Origin: Variovorax sp. PCZ-1
Lineage (GTDB): Bacteria > Pseudomonadota > Gammaproteobacteria > Burkholderiales > Burkholderiaceae_C
DNA: 64,000 nucleotides
Direction of reading: 5' to 3'
Assembly (NCBI RefSeq): GCF_018413605.1
Contig: NZ_JAHCDN010000003.1
Span: 248,001 to 312,000 of the forward strand
In this document: in pieces, positions 8,218 through 16,078 of the stretch
How positions within the stretch are numbered: the stretch's first letter is position 1
How the letters are laid out: the number at the start of each line of letters is the position of its first letter
Position numbers and translations under genes: made by a program
Notes under the pieces: generated by a model
Told to the model about the DNA's origin: nothing
Seen by the model: the letters and a program-made list of their open reading frames with translations, nothing else
Databases searched by the model: none

Positions 8218-8876
8218 TGCTCGCAACCGTCTATGGAAGTCTCATGCATCACAGCGCTGAGCTTCAAGCGCTGGGCGATGCAAGCTATGAAGCACCCTAC
8301 AACGCGCCACCCCATGCTCCGGTGCTCTACATCAAGCCAGCCAATACATTCAACCCGTTTGGCCAAGCGCTGCGCTTATCCGCTGCGCATGCGCCTATTC
8401 ACGCGCGCGCTTGCATAGGCTTGAATTATAGACCAAATCAGCCCGTCGCCGGCGTAGAAACTGCGCAAGATGCTATTAAAAATATAGTGATTGAAGATTG
8501 GCGAATTGCGTTGTTCTGCGATTTCAGTTTGCCCCACAGCAGCTTCTATCGGCCACCACTGCGCTTCAATGCGCTCGATGGCTCGCTGGGTTTGCCACAA
8601 GCCAGTGCATCGTGGTCTGAGAATGATTTGAAAGATCAACGTATCGAGACTTGGGTGAATGGCGTTTGTGCGCACAGGTATCAAACATCAGATTGGACAT
8701 GCTCGGCGCTGGAGCAATTGCAGCGGGTCGGTGAATTCATCGCCTGGGAAGCTGGCGATGTGCTCATGCTCGGCTGCCCACCCGATGCGCCGCTGGTGAA
8801 AGCGGGTGATGTGGTGGAAGCGCGCATGAATGGCCAAGTCCTCACGCGCACGGTGATCCTGCAGGAGGCCGCATGA
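8214..8876 (+). CDS. hpaG1: HpaG1: FAH-family isomerase/decarboxylase, N-terminal-half type
   Basis: 220 residues, corresponding to the first half of enterobacterial HpaG (5-oxopent-3-ene-1,2,5-tricarboxylate decarboxylase/HHDD isomerase). Matching segments include APVLYIKPANT, DFSLPHSSFYRPPLRFNALDG and WEAGDVLMLGCP. The region that in E. coli reads VALIVGK and onward is replaced by sequence encoded by R element copy 3, about residues 72-92 (AGVETAQDAIKN in its middle). The local length is about eight residues longer than in E. coli. The frame stays open, so the protein may be functional despite an altered core segment. It is coupled to hpaR upstream and hpaG2 downstream by 4-bp overlaps. Confidence 0.85.
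   Translation: MMLATVYGSLMHHSAELQALGDASYEAPYNAPPHAPVLYIKPANTFNPFGQALRLSAAHAPIHARACIGLNYRPNQPVAGVETAQDAIKNIVIEDWRIALFCDFSLPHSSFYRPPLRFNALDGSLGLPQASASWSENDLKDQRIETWVNGVCAHRYQTSDWTCSALEQLQRVGEFIAWEAGDVLMLGCPPDAPLVKAGDVVEARMNGQVLTRTVILQEAA
8423..8489 (-). repeat. R element copy 3, inside hpaG1
   Basis: GCCGGC, GTAGAAA, CTGCGC, AAGAT, GCTATTAAAAATATAGT: the exact 6-7-6-5-17 spacing read inverted. It encodes VAGVETAQDAIKNI in hpaG1 without breaking the frame. Confidence 0.9.
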
Positions 8877-9628
8877 AGCACGCCCGTGTGATTTACCAAG
8901 GCCGTGAGCACAGCGCGCAAGAGTCAGAAGGCATGCTCTTACTGTCTGATGGGCAACGCGTGCGCCAAGACGCGGTGCACTGGCTGCCACCGCTTGCACC
9001 TGTGGCGCAAGCACGCACCATCCTCTGCCTCGGCCTGAATTACGCCGATCACGCCAAAGAACTGGCCTTCAAACCGCCGAGCGAGCCGCTCGCCTTCCTC
9101 AAAGGCCAAAGCTCACTGATCGGTCACCGCGAGCACACCCTTCGCCCGCATGGCGTAAAGATGATGCATTACGAATGCGAGCTGGCCGTGGTGATCGGGC
9201 GCACAGCAAAAAACGTGAAGCAAGCCGATGCCTACGACTTCGTGCAGGGCTACACCATCGCCAACGATTACGCCATCCGCGACTATCTGGAAAACTGGTA
9301 TCGCCCCAATCTCCGCGTCAAAGGCCGCCCCACCTGCACACCACTCGGCCCGTGGCTCGTCGATGCGAAAGACATTGCTGATCCGATGCATTTGAATCTG
9401 CAAACCATCGTCAACGGCCAAATCACGCAACGCGGCAACACAAAAGACATGATCTTCAGCATCCCCGCGCTCATTGAATACTTCACCAGCTTCATGACCC
9501 TGCGCCCCGGCGATCTCATCCTCACGGGTACGCCCGATGGCGTGGTTGATTGCCAGCCAGGTGCGCAGATTGAGTGCAGCATTGAAGGCATTGGCTCATT
9601 GCAAAACACGATTGAAAGCACTTCATGA
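8873..9628 (+). CDS. hpaG2: HpaG2: 5-oxopent-3-ene-1,2,5-tricarboxylate decarboxylase / HHDD isomerase
   Basis: 251 residues, the fumarylacetoacetate-hydrolase-fold half that carries catalysis. LGLNYADHAKELAFKPPSEP, MMHYECELAVVIG (acidic metal ligands), NDYAIRDYLENWYRPNLRVKG and LILTGTPDGV all match the C-terminal half of enterobacterial HpaG. It decarboxylates OPET to 2-hydroxyhepta-2,4-diene-1,7-dioate (HHDD) and isomerises HHDD to the 2-oxo form. Overlap with hpaG1 and hpaE by ATGA on both sides indicates a tightly coupled operon. Separate hpaG1 and hpaG2 genes are common outside enterobacteria. Confidence 0.93.
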   Translation: MKHARVIYQGREHSAQESEGMLLLSDGQRVRQDAVHWLPPLAPVAQARTILCLGLNYADHAKELAFKPPSEPLAFLKGQSSLIGHREHTLRPHGVKMMHYECELAVVIGRTAKNVKQADAYDFVQGYTIANDYAIRDYLENWYRPNLRVKGRPTCTPLGPWLVDAKDIADPMHLNLQTIVNGQITQRGNTKDMIFSIPALIEYFTSFMTLRPGDLILTGTPDGVVDCQPGAQIECSIEGIGSLQNTIESTS

Positions 9629-11091
9629 TTTCTCATCTCATCAACGGCAAGCATACGACAAGTGCCGCAACATTTGAAACCATCAATCCTGCGACGCAAG
9701 AAGTATTGGCAGAGGTTGCAGCGGGTGGCGCACAAGAAGTGAATTCCGCAGTTGCCGCTGCCAAAGAAGCTTTCCCTAAATGGGCGGGCATGCCCGCCCC
9801 CGAGCGCGCCAAGCTGATTCGCAAGCTCGGTGATTTGATCGCCGCGCATGTGCCTGAGATTGCTCAGATGGAGACGAATGATTGCGGGCAAGTGATTGCG
9901 CAAACGGGCAAGCAGCTCATTCCGCGCGCCGCTGATAATTTTTATTATTTCGCGGAGATGTGTACGCGTGTGGATGGCCACACTTATCCCACGCCCACGC
10001 ATTTGAACTACACGCTGTTTCATCCCGTTGGCGTGTGCGCTTTGATCTCGCCTTGGAATGTGCCTTTCATGACGGCCACTTGGAAGGTTGCGCCTTGTTT
10101 GGCTTTTGGGAACACAGCCGTTCTCAAAATGAGCGAACTTTCACCGATGACGGCTTCTCGTCTGGGCGAGCTGGCACTCGAAGCCGGTATTCCGGCGGGC
10201 GTGCTCAACATCGTGCACGGCACAGGCAAAGAAGCGGGTGAGCCTTTGTGTGCGCACCCGGATGTGCGCGCGATTTCGTTCACTGGCTCAACAGCCACGG
10301 GCAACCGTATTGTGCAGAGTGCAGGTCTAAAAAAATTCAGCATGGAGCTGGGCGGTAAATCGCCATTTGTGATTTTTGAAGATGCGGATTTGGATCGTGC
10401 TTTAGATGCGGCTGTCTTTATGATCTTCTCTAACAATGGCGAGCGTTGCACAGCAGGTAGTCGGATCATCGTGCAGCAGAGTATTTATGCAGATTTTGCA
10501 CATAAGTTTGCAGAGCGAGCCAAGCGCATCACAGTGGGCGATCCGCTGGATGAGAAAACGATTGTGGGGCCGATGATTTCGCAAGCGCATTTGGCGAAGG
10601 TGCGTAGTTATATTGATCTGGGCTCGAAAGAGGGTGCGTCAATGCTTTGTGGAGGTATTGACATGCCGAGCTATGCGGCTGAGTTGCCTGAACGAGTGAA
10701 GCGTGGCAACTATGTTTGGCCTACGGTGTTTGCCGATGTCGATAACCGCATGAAGATCGCGCAAGACGAAATCTTTGGCCCTGTGGCTTGTTTGATTCCG
10801 TTTAAAGATGAAGCGGATGCAGTGCGCATTGCTAACGATACGCAGTATGGTTTGAGCAGCTATGTGTGGACAGAAAATCTTGGCCGCGCACATCGCGTGG
10901 CAGCTCAGATTGAAGCGGGGATGTGTTTTGTGAACAGCCAAAATGTGCGTGATTTGAGACAACCCTTTGGCGGCACAAAGGCCAGTGGCACAGGGCGCGA
11001 GGGTGGCACTTGGAGCTATGAGGTGTTTCTTGAGCCTAAGAATGTGGCGGTGTCGCTGGGTTCGCACCATATTCCTCATTGGGGTGTTTGA
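9625..11091 (+). CDS. hpaE: 5-carboxymethyl-2-hydroxymuconate semialdehyde dehydrogenase
   Basis: 488 residues, a full-length aldehyde dehydrogenase. The catalytic cysteine is in NNGERCTAGSR (Cys275) and the general base in MELGGKSP (Glu241); the NAD-binding FTGSTATG and the C-terminal FGGTKASGTGREGG are present. It oxidises the ring-cleavage product CHMS to 5-carboxymethyl-2-hydroxymuconate. Position after hpaG2 with a 4-bp overlap supports the specific assignment over a generic ALDH. The next 307 bp, before hpaD, hold two P elements facing each other and a degenerate R element. Confidence 0.93.
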   Translation: MISHLINGKHTTSAATFETINPATQEVLAEVAAGGAQEVNSAVAAAKEAFPKWAGMPAPERAKLIRKLGDLIAAHVPEIAQMETNDCGQVIAQTGKQLIPRAADNFYYFAEMCTRVDGHTYPTPTHLNYTLFHPVGVCALISPWNVPFMTATWKVAPCLAFGNTAVLKMSELSPMTASRLGELALEAGIPAGVLNIVHGTGKEAGEPLCAHPDVRAISFTGSTATGNRIVQSAGLKKFSMELGGKSPFVIFEDADLDRALDAAVFMIFSNNGERCTAGSRIIVQQSIYADFAHKFAERAKRITVGDPLDEKTIVGPMISQAHLAKVRSYIDLGSKEGASMLCGGIDMPSYAAELPERVKRGNYVWPTVFADVDNRMKIAQDEIFGPVACLIPFKDEADAVRIANDTQYGLSSYVWTENLGRAHRVAAQIEAGMCFVNSQNVRDLRQPFGGTKASGTGREGGTWSYEVFLEPKNVAVSLGSHHIPHWGV

Positions 11092-11137
11092 TGGTTTTGC
11101 CGCTTGCTTCTCTCAACCTTTGTCACAATCGCCGACG

Positions 11138-11223
11138 CTTGGGGTATCCCACTCCGCGAATGTCCTCCGGCTGGCGCTTCGCGCGTGCCTCCCCCTTTAT
11201 TTCGCTGCGTGGGATACCCCAAC
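11138..11223 (+). repeat. P element copy 3, structured palindrome
   Basis: Outer arms TTGGGGTATCCCAC and GTGGGATACCCCAA pair fully. The core CTCCGCGAATGTCC and CCCTTTATTTCGCTGCG is conserved, with an imperfect inner GC-rich stem. It lies between hpaE and hpaD, opposite in orientation to copy 4. Confidence 0.88.
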
Positions 11224-11245
11224 CCTCGGCTCAGGTGAGGAAGGT

Positions 11246-11277
11246 TGCATGCAGTCTGCGATCACTATTCAGTAGCG
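11246..11277 (-). repeat. Degenerate R element remnant
   Basis: AGTCTGCG followed by ACTATTCAGTAGC resembles the GCGCAG and 17-bp dyad parts of an inverted R element, but the spacer is short and GCCGGC is missing. It lies between the two P elements upstream of hpaD. Confidence 0.4.
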
Positions 11278-11285
11278 CACAAGAG

Positions 11286-11366
11286 GCAGCGGGCGTGAGC
11301 CGCAGCGAAATAAAGGAGGAGACGGCAAAGCCGGCGGGGGACATTCGCGGAGGCTCGCGCCCGCTG
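11286..11366 (-). repeat. P element copy 4, structured palindrome
   Basis: Inverted copy. Outer arms CAGCGGGCGTGAGCC and GGCTCGCGCCCGCTG pair but differ from copies 1-3. The core (CGCAGCGAAATAAAGGAGGA and GGGGGACATTCGCGGAG) is the reverse complement of the shared core. It ends 32 bp before hpaD. Confidence 0.88.
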
Positions 11367-11398
11367 ATTCTTGGGAGCGGAATAAAAAGGAGAGAACG

Positions 11399-12274
11399 AT
11401 GGGCAAACTAGCACTAGCCGCAAAAATCACCCATGTCCCCAGCATGTACCTCTGCGAATTTCCGGGGCCGAATTTTGGCAAGAGAGACGCAGCGATTGCG
11501 GGCCACAAAGAAATTGACAAGCGCTGCAGAGAAGCCGGCGTAGACACCATCGTCGTGCTCGATGTGCATTGGCAAGTCAACAGCGAATACCACCTTAACT
11601 GCGCACCACACTTCAAAGGCCTCTACACCAGCAACGAGCTGCCGCACTTTATTAAAAACATGCCGTATGAATACCATGGCAACCCAGAGCTTGGCCACGC
11701 GATTGCAGACATGGCCAATGAGATGGGCGTGAAATCCCGCGCGCATTCGGATACCTCGCTCGAGCTCGAATACGGCACGCTCGTGCCCATGCGCTACATG
11801 AATGCCGATCAGCATTACAAAGTGATTTGCGTGAGCGCTTGGTGCGATTGGCATGATCTGCGCGAGAGTCAGAAGTTTGGATTTGCGCTGCGTCGCGCTA
11901 TTGAAGAAAAATACGATGGCACAGTGGCTGTGTTTGCCAGCGGCAGCTTGAGCCATCACTTTGCAGACAACGGCAAAGCGCCAGAGTACGCCTTCAAGGT
12001 GTATGACGCATTCTTGGAGCAAATCGATTTGCGCGTCGTCGAACTCTGGGAAAGAGGCGAACATCGAGCTGTGGTCGATATGCTGCCCATGTATGCGGAT
12101 AAATGCTGGGGCGAAGGCGATATGCACGATACCGCGATGCTCTATGGCGTGGTCGGTGGTGCATTTGAGAATTTTCACTACCAAGAAAAAGTGGAAGTGA
12201 TCACACCGTATTTCGGCTCCAGCGGCACGGGGCAGATCAACGCGATTTTTCCTGTCGTGCCTTTAATGAAATGA
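11399..12274 (+). CDS. hpaD: 3,4-dihydroxyphenylacetate 2,3-dioxygenase (class III extradiol)
   Basis: 291 residues, LigB-type extradiol dioxygenase. Likely iron ligands are His12 (KITHVP), His57 (VLDVHW) and Glu239 (WGEGDMHD); SGSLSHHF carries the second-sphere histidines. It cleaves homoprotocatechuate to 5-carboxymethyl-2-hydroxymuconate semialdehyde, the step before HpaE. A strong AAGGAGA ribosome-binding site precedes the ATG. Two palindromic P elements separate it from hpaE, so its message level may be set independently of the upstream genes. Confidence 0.94.
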   Translation: MGKLALAAKITHVPSMYLCEFPGPNFGKRDAAIAGHKEIDKRCREAGVDTIVVLDVHWQVNSEYHLNCAPHFKGLYTSNELPHFIKNMPYEYHGNPELGHAIADMANEMGVKSRAHSDTSLELEYGTLVPMRYMNADQHYKVICVSAWCDWHDLRESQKFGFALRRAIEEKYDGTVAVFASGSLSHHFADNGKAPEYAFKVYDAFLEQIDLRVVELWERGEHRAVVDMLPMYADKCWGEGDMHDTAMLYGVVGGAFENFHYQEKVEVITPYFGSSGTGQINAIFPVVPLMK

Positions 12275-12281
12275 GAACAAT

Positions 12282-12713
12282 ATGCCACACCTCGTGATTT
12301 ACTACACGTCGAATTTAGAGACGAAGACCGATATGACTGCGCTGTGCAGGAAGATGGCTGATGCCATGCTGGCTGTGCGCGATGAGTCGGGTGCGCAAGT
12401 GTATCCAACAGGTGGCACACGCGTGCTTGCCTACCCTGCGGCGCATTTTGCAATTGCCGATGGCGGCGCAGCAAGTAAAGCGGCCGGTGGTTCGGGCGAT
12501 TATGCGTTTGTGTATATGAATCTGCGCATGGGGCGAGGGCGCACAGATGCTACTAAATCAATAGCTGGCCGCGCAATATCTGCGGCTGCGAAAGCGCATT
12601 TCGAGCAGTTATTACAGACGGAGCACATTGGCGTGACAGTCCAGATCGACGAAGGGCATGAGGCTTTTGATGAGAAGCACAGCTCGATTCATCCGCTGTT
12701 TAAGAAGGTATGA
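12282..12713 (+). CDS. hpaF: 5-carboxymethyl-2-hydroxymuconate delta-isomerase
   Basis: 143 residues, CHMI of the tautomerase superfamily. The conserved N-terminal proline after the initiator Met (MPHLVIYYTSN) is the catalytic base; YAFVYMNLRMGRGR and the HPLF near the C-terminus match the family. It isomerises CHM to OPET, between HpaE and HpaG. The segment TDATKSIAGRAISAAAKA is encoded by a sequence with R-element spacing (copy 5), yet its length equals that of E. coli HpaF, so it looks like sequence convergence or replacement, not insertion. It follows hpaD by 7 bp. Confidence 0.92.
   Translation: MPHLVIYYTSNLETKTDMTALCRKMADAMLAVRDESGAQVYPTGGTRVLAYPAAHFAIADGGAASKAAGGSGDYAFVYMNLRMGRGRTDATKSIAGRAISAAAKAHFEQLLQTEHIGVTVQIDEGHEAFDEKHSSIHPLFKKV
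12549..12589 (+). repeat. R-element-like sequence inside hpaF (copy 5)
   Basis: GCTACTAAATCAATAGC (17), TGGCC (5), GCGCAA (6), TATCTGC (7), GGCTGC (6): the exact R spacing in forward orientation, with a degenerate last block. The reading frame is unaffected and no length change against the family is visible. Confidence 0.55.
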
Positions 12714-12716
12714 ACG

Positions 12717-13550
12717 ATGTTGGATGACGCATTGATCGCGCAACTTGCTCAAGAGCTGGAGCAAGCTGAAAATACTCGCACGCAGGTGGAGCATTTCTCT
12801 AAACGGCATCCGAGCATGACGATGGAGGATGGCTACCGCATCAATCGCGCATGGATGAAGATCAAAGCGGCACAAGGCAGACAAGTGATTGGCCACAAAA
12901 TTGGCTTGACCTCTCGTGCCATGCAAATCTCCAGCAATATTGATGAGCCGGATTACGGCACACTGCTCGATACCATGCGCTACACCTGCAAAGGCGGTGA
13001 GGTGCTGCAGATACCGCACAAAAATTTCATCGCACCACGTGTGGAGGTGGAGCTGGCCTTTATCTTGAAGCGCGAACTGCGCGGGCCAAACACAAGCGTG
13101 CAAGATGTGATGGCTGCAACGGATTACGTCACGCCTGCTGTAGAAATCATCGACGCTCGCATCGAGCAATTTGATCGCCACACCAAAACCCCGCGCAAAG
13201 TGTTTGACACGATCAGCGACAACGCAGCGAATGCGGGCATCGTGTTGGGGGATCCATTAACTGATTCGCGCTATCGCATGAACGCAGAGACGGTGGATCT
13301 CCCATGGGTCGGCGCGATTTGCCGCTACAACGGCGTGGTGGAAGAAACGGGTTTGGCTGCAGGTGTGCAAGGCCATCCTGCTGTGGGTATTGCTTGGCTT
13401 GCAAATAAGCTGGCGCCCTGGGGCGAGCATTTGGCGGTAGGCGAGATCGTGCTCGCGGGCTCATTCACCAAGCCTGTGCCCGCGAAAGTGGGTGATGTCT
13501 TTGATGTGGATTACGGGGTGCATGGCAAGCTCCAATTTAAATTTGTGTGA
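12717..13550 (+). CDS. hpaH: 2-oxo-hept-4-ene-1,7-dioate hydratase
   Basis: 277 residues. [38 protein letters not shown] and [12 protein letters not shown] are the hallmarks of the 2-oxopent-4-enoate/OHED hydratase family. It adds water to OHED, giving the substrate for the HpaI aldolase. hpaI itself is not in the window. It starts 3 bp after hpaF and is 9 bp before the class II aldolase-like gene, so all are probably one transcript. Confidence 0.93.
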   Translation: MLDDALIAQLAQELEQAENTRTQVEHFSKRHPSMTMEDGYRINRAWMKIKAAQGRQVIGHKIGLTSRAMQISSNIDEPDYGTLLDTMRYTCKGGEVLQIPHKNFIAPRVEVELAFILKRELRGPNTSVQDVMAATDYVTPAVEIIDARIEQFDRHTKTPRKVFDTISDNAANAGIVLGDPLTDSRYRMNAETVDLPWVGAICRYNGVVEETGLAAGVQGHPAVGIAWLANKLAPWGEHLAVGEIVLAGSFTKPVPAKVGDVFDVDYGVHGKLQFKFV

Positions 13551-13559
13551 GGACAGACG

Positions 13560-14321
13560 ATGAAGCAAGAAGATTTTCATCCTGACGAATGGCAAGCTCG
13601 CGTGGAGCTGGCTGCCTGCTACCGCATCTTTGACATGCTCGGTTGGGCGGAGATGATTTACAACCACATCACCGTGCGTATTCCCGAAAGCGTGAGCGGG
13701 CCTAGCAAACAGTTTCTGATCAATCCCTTTGGTTTGCATTACAGCGAAGTCACTGCGAGTAATTTGGTGAAGATTGATACAGCTGGCAAGAAGTTAGATG
13801 CTGCAAATCCACATCCGGTTAACCCAGCGGGCTTTACCGTTCACAGCGCGATTCATCAACACACTCCCGATGCGCATTGCATCATGCACACCCACACCAC
13901 CACGGGCATGGCCGTGGCCTGCACAGCCAGCGGCTTGGCGCAAAACAATTTCTACTCTGCGCAATTGCATGGCTTGGTGGCGTATCACGACTTTGAAGGC
14001 ATCACCGTGCACGCCGAGGAAGCGCCAAGGCTATTGAACAATATGGCAGGCAAACCACTGTTGATCTTGCGTAACCACGGTCTGCTCGCTTGGGCGCCTA
14101 CCTTGCCTCTCGCACTCGTTCGCCTGTGGACACTGCAGCGTGCCTGCGATATTCAATGCATGCAGGCTGGTCTCGGTGCAGCGATTACTGTGTCACAAAC
14201 CGTGGCCGAGAAAACCACGCATGACAGCTTTCAGTTTGATGCGCAGTTTGGCGCAGGGCAGGATGTCTTTGATGCCTTGAAGCGGCGCGTGGATCAATTC
14301 AACCCAGGTTATGCGCAGTGA
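13560..14321 (+). CDS. Class II aldolase/adducin domain protein
   Basis: 253 residues of the class II aldolase/adducin (FucA, AraD) fold. Zinc-ligand histidines are seen in CIMHTHTTTGMAV and further on in RNHGLLAW. It is not homologous to HpaI (HpcH/HpaI family), which would normally cleave the product of HpaH. Being cotranscribed directly after hpaH, it might replace HpaI for the final retro-aldol step, or act on an unrelated hydroxy acid; this is inference. Related proteins in Burkholderiales are annotated only at family level. Confidence 0.8.
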   Translation: MKQEDFHPDEWQARVELAACYRIFDMLGWAEMIYNHITVRIPESVSGPSKQFLINPFGLHYSEVTASNLVKIDTAGKKLDAANPHPVNPAGFTVHSAIHQHTPDAHCIMHTHTTTGMAVACTASGLAQNNFYSAQLHGLVAYHDFEGITVHAEEAPRLLNNMAGKPLLILRNHGLLAWAPTLPLALVRLWTLQRACDIQCMQAGLGAAITVSQTVAEKTTHDSFQFDAQFGAGQDVFDALKRRVDQFNPGYAQ

Positions 14322-14326
14322 ATTTT

Positions 14327-14391
14327 GCTACTAATTAGATAGCACTTTGCGCAGATCCTATGCCGGCGATATGCCAAAAATGCTTTAAAAA
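14327..14391 (+). repeat. R element copy 4 (between aldolase-like and PanE-like genes)
   Basis: GCTACTAATTAGATAGC, ACTTT, GCGCAG, ATCCTAT, GCCGGC, then a tail ending TGCTTTAAAAATG. The tail touches the first possible ATG of the downstream gene. Confidence 0.92.
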
Positions 14392-15395
14392 TGAGTGAAC
14401 CAATGAAGATTCAACGTATTTGCATCGTCGGTGCAGGCAGCATCGGCGGCTGGATCGGCACGAAGCTCTCGCGTTGCGCAGGCGTGCAGCTGAGCGTGTT
14501 TGCACGTGGGGCAACGCTTTCGGCTTTGCAGAAAGATGGCTTGCAATTGCAGATGAAAGATGCGCAGATCCAAGCAAATGTCAAAGCATCGAACGATGCG
14601 GTTGAGCTTGGCGAGCAAGATCTGGTGATCCTCGCGGTGAAAGCGCCCGCGGTGCGCGAAGTAGCCGCGCAGATCACGCCGCTCTTGGGAAAAAGCACGA
14701 TGCTGCTCAGCGCGATGAATGGCGTGCCATGGTGGTTCTTCAATGGCTTGGGTGGTGCGTTGAAAGATCAATGTTTGCAGAGTATTGATGCAGATGGCCA
14801 GATCGCACAGCATTTGAAAGCACATCACATCATCGGTTCGGTGGTGCATGCCAGTTGCGCGACCAAGAACCCGGGCGTGATTCAACACAATTTTGGCAAT
14901 GGTCTCATCATTGGCGAGCCTTCTGGGCAGGATACGCCACGCGTGCAAGCCTTGCTCGCTTTGCTGAAAGAAGCGGGTTTTGATGCCACGCTCTCACCGC
15001 AAATTCAAAAAGACATTTGGTACAAGCTCTGGGGCAATATGACGGTGAACCCGGTGAGCGCGATCACGGGTGCGACGACCGATAAGATTCTGGGTGATGA
15101 TTTGCTGCGTGGCTTTATCAGTAACGTGATGCTTGAGGCCAAGGCCATTGGCGAGCGTATCGGCATTCCGATTGCGCAGCAACCAGAAGATCGCCATCAA
15201 GTCACGCTGACGCTCGGCGCTTTTAAAACCTCGATGCTGCAAGATGTGGAAGCAGGGCGCGCAGTAGAACTCGATGCCCTCGTCTCCAGCGTGCGTGAGA
15301 TTGGGCAACTGTGCAAGATGCCTACGCCATGGACCGATGCTTTGCTGGGCCTCGCGCGTGTGCATGCAAGGCGGCATGCTCTGTACCCAGAATAA
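14391..15395 (+). CDS. 2-dehydropantoate 2-reductase family protein (PanE/ApbA-like)
   Basis: 334 residues. IVGAGSIGGWIGTKL gives the GxGxxG NADP motif; VKAPAVREVA, AMNGVPWW, HASC and the Lys-containing IWYKLWGNMTVNPVSAITGAT match ketopantoate reductases. Such paralogues in degradative clusters usually reduce other 2-oxo acids, so a pantothenate role is not assured. The start is ambiguous: ATG 14391 abuts the R element, while ATG 14403 has a weak GAG 8 bp upstream. A strong terminator follows at once. Confidence 0.85.
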   Translation: MSEPMKIQRICIVGAGSIGGWIGTKLSRCAGVQLSVFARGATLSALQKDGLQLQMKDAQIQANVKASNDAVELGEQDLVILAVKAPAVREVAAQITPLLGKSTMLLSAMNGVPWWFFNGLGGALKDQCLQSIDADGQIAQHLKAHHIIGSVVHASCATKNPGVIQHNFGNGLIIGEPSGQDTPRVQALLALLKEAGFDATLSPQIQKDIWYKLWGNMTVNPVSAITGATTDKILGDDLLRGFISNVMLEAKAIGERIGIPIAQQPEDRHQVTLTLGAFKTSMLQDVEAGRAVELDALVSSVREIGQLCKMPTPWTDALLGLARVHARRHALYPE

Positions 15396-15425
15396 AAAAG
15401 CCGCTTCGAGAGAAGCGGCTTTTTG
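15396..15425. terminator. Bidirectional intrinsic terminator
   Basis: AAAAAGCCGCTTC, loop GAGA, GAAGCGGCTTTTT: a perfect stem with A-run and T-run on either side. It separates the plus-strand hpa cluster from the convergent barstar-like gene and can serve both. Confidence 0.92.
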
Positions 15426-15441
15426 CTGAAAGCGCAGAGCT

Positions 15442-15993
15442 TTAGGCTGCGGCTAACCAGTATCCCGCGTTGAACGGCGAGCTCATGCGCAGTGCCAATG
15501 GCGATACATCCACCAGCTTGTCCGTTGGCATTTTTTCGCCTTCTTCAGCATCGTCAGCGGCAGCGGCTGGCACGCCTTTGCCTGCATTGGCGCGAGCCAC
15601 AGCGAAGGAGTAGAAGCAGCGGAAGGGCACTTTGCGGTCGTGCCAGTAGTCTGCGATATCGCGGAAGATATCGAGCAGTTGCTCGCGGGCTTCTTTGTCG
15701 AACTTCGGGTTCGTCGGGATGTGCTCGAGCACGACGATGAAGCCGGGCTGGCTGCCGGATTTGTGGATCGGGTCGGTCAACACGTCATAGAGTGCGTCGT
15801 AATTTTTGCCAAAGTGCGCTGGCAGCTTGAGCTGCACGGCCAGCATGTCCAGCACGTCTTGCTTGGATTGGGCTTCGCCAATGCTGGCATACAAGAAGTG
15901 GTGCCCCATGTCTGTGGCGGCTTGCTGCAGATCTTGCACGCTGTGAGCGCGAATGGATTGGACGATATTGGGTTTGGTGTGACGAAGGGGCAT
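15442..15993 (-). CDS. Barstar-family ribonuclease inhibitor
   Basis: 183 residues from the ATG preceded by GGAG. The barstar core is visible: LKLPAHFGKNYDALYDVLTD (the inhibitor helix that plugs the RNase active site) and PGFIVVLEHI. The C-terminal half is longer than in Bacillus barstar (about 90 residues) and contains an acidic EEGE stretch plus a serine/alanine-rich end of unknown role. It directly follows a secreted guanyl-RNase gene on the same strand, so it probably protects the cytoplasm from that enzyme. Confidence 0.88.
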   Translation of the reverse strand: MPLRHTKPNIVQSIRAHSVQDLQQAATDMGHHFLYASIGEAQSKQDVLDMLAVQLKLPAHFGKNYDALYDVLTDPIHKSGSQPGFIVVLEHIPTNPKFDKEAREQLLDIFRDIADYWHDRKVPFRCFYSFAVARANAGKGVPAAAADDAEEGEKMPTDKLVDVSPLALRMSSPFNAGYWLAAA

Positions 15994-16078
15994 GGTGCTT
16001 CTCCGTGAAAGTGTCAACAACTAAAAAATTTACTTACTTCAGGCGGCGCTGGTTGCAAAAACTTCGCTTTGATGGTGA

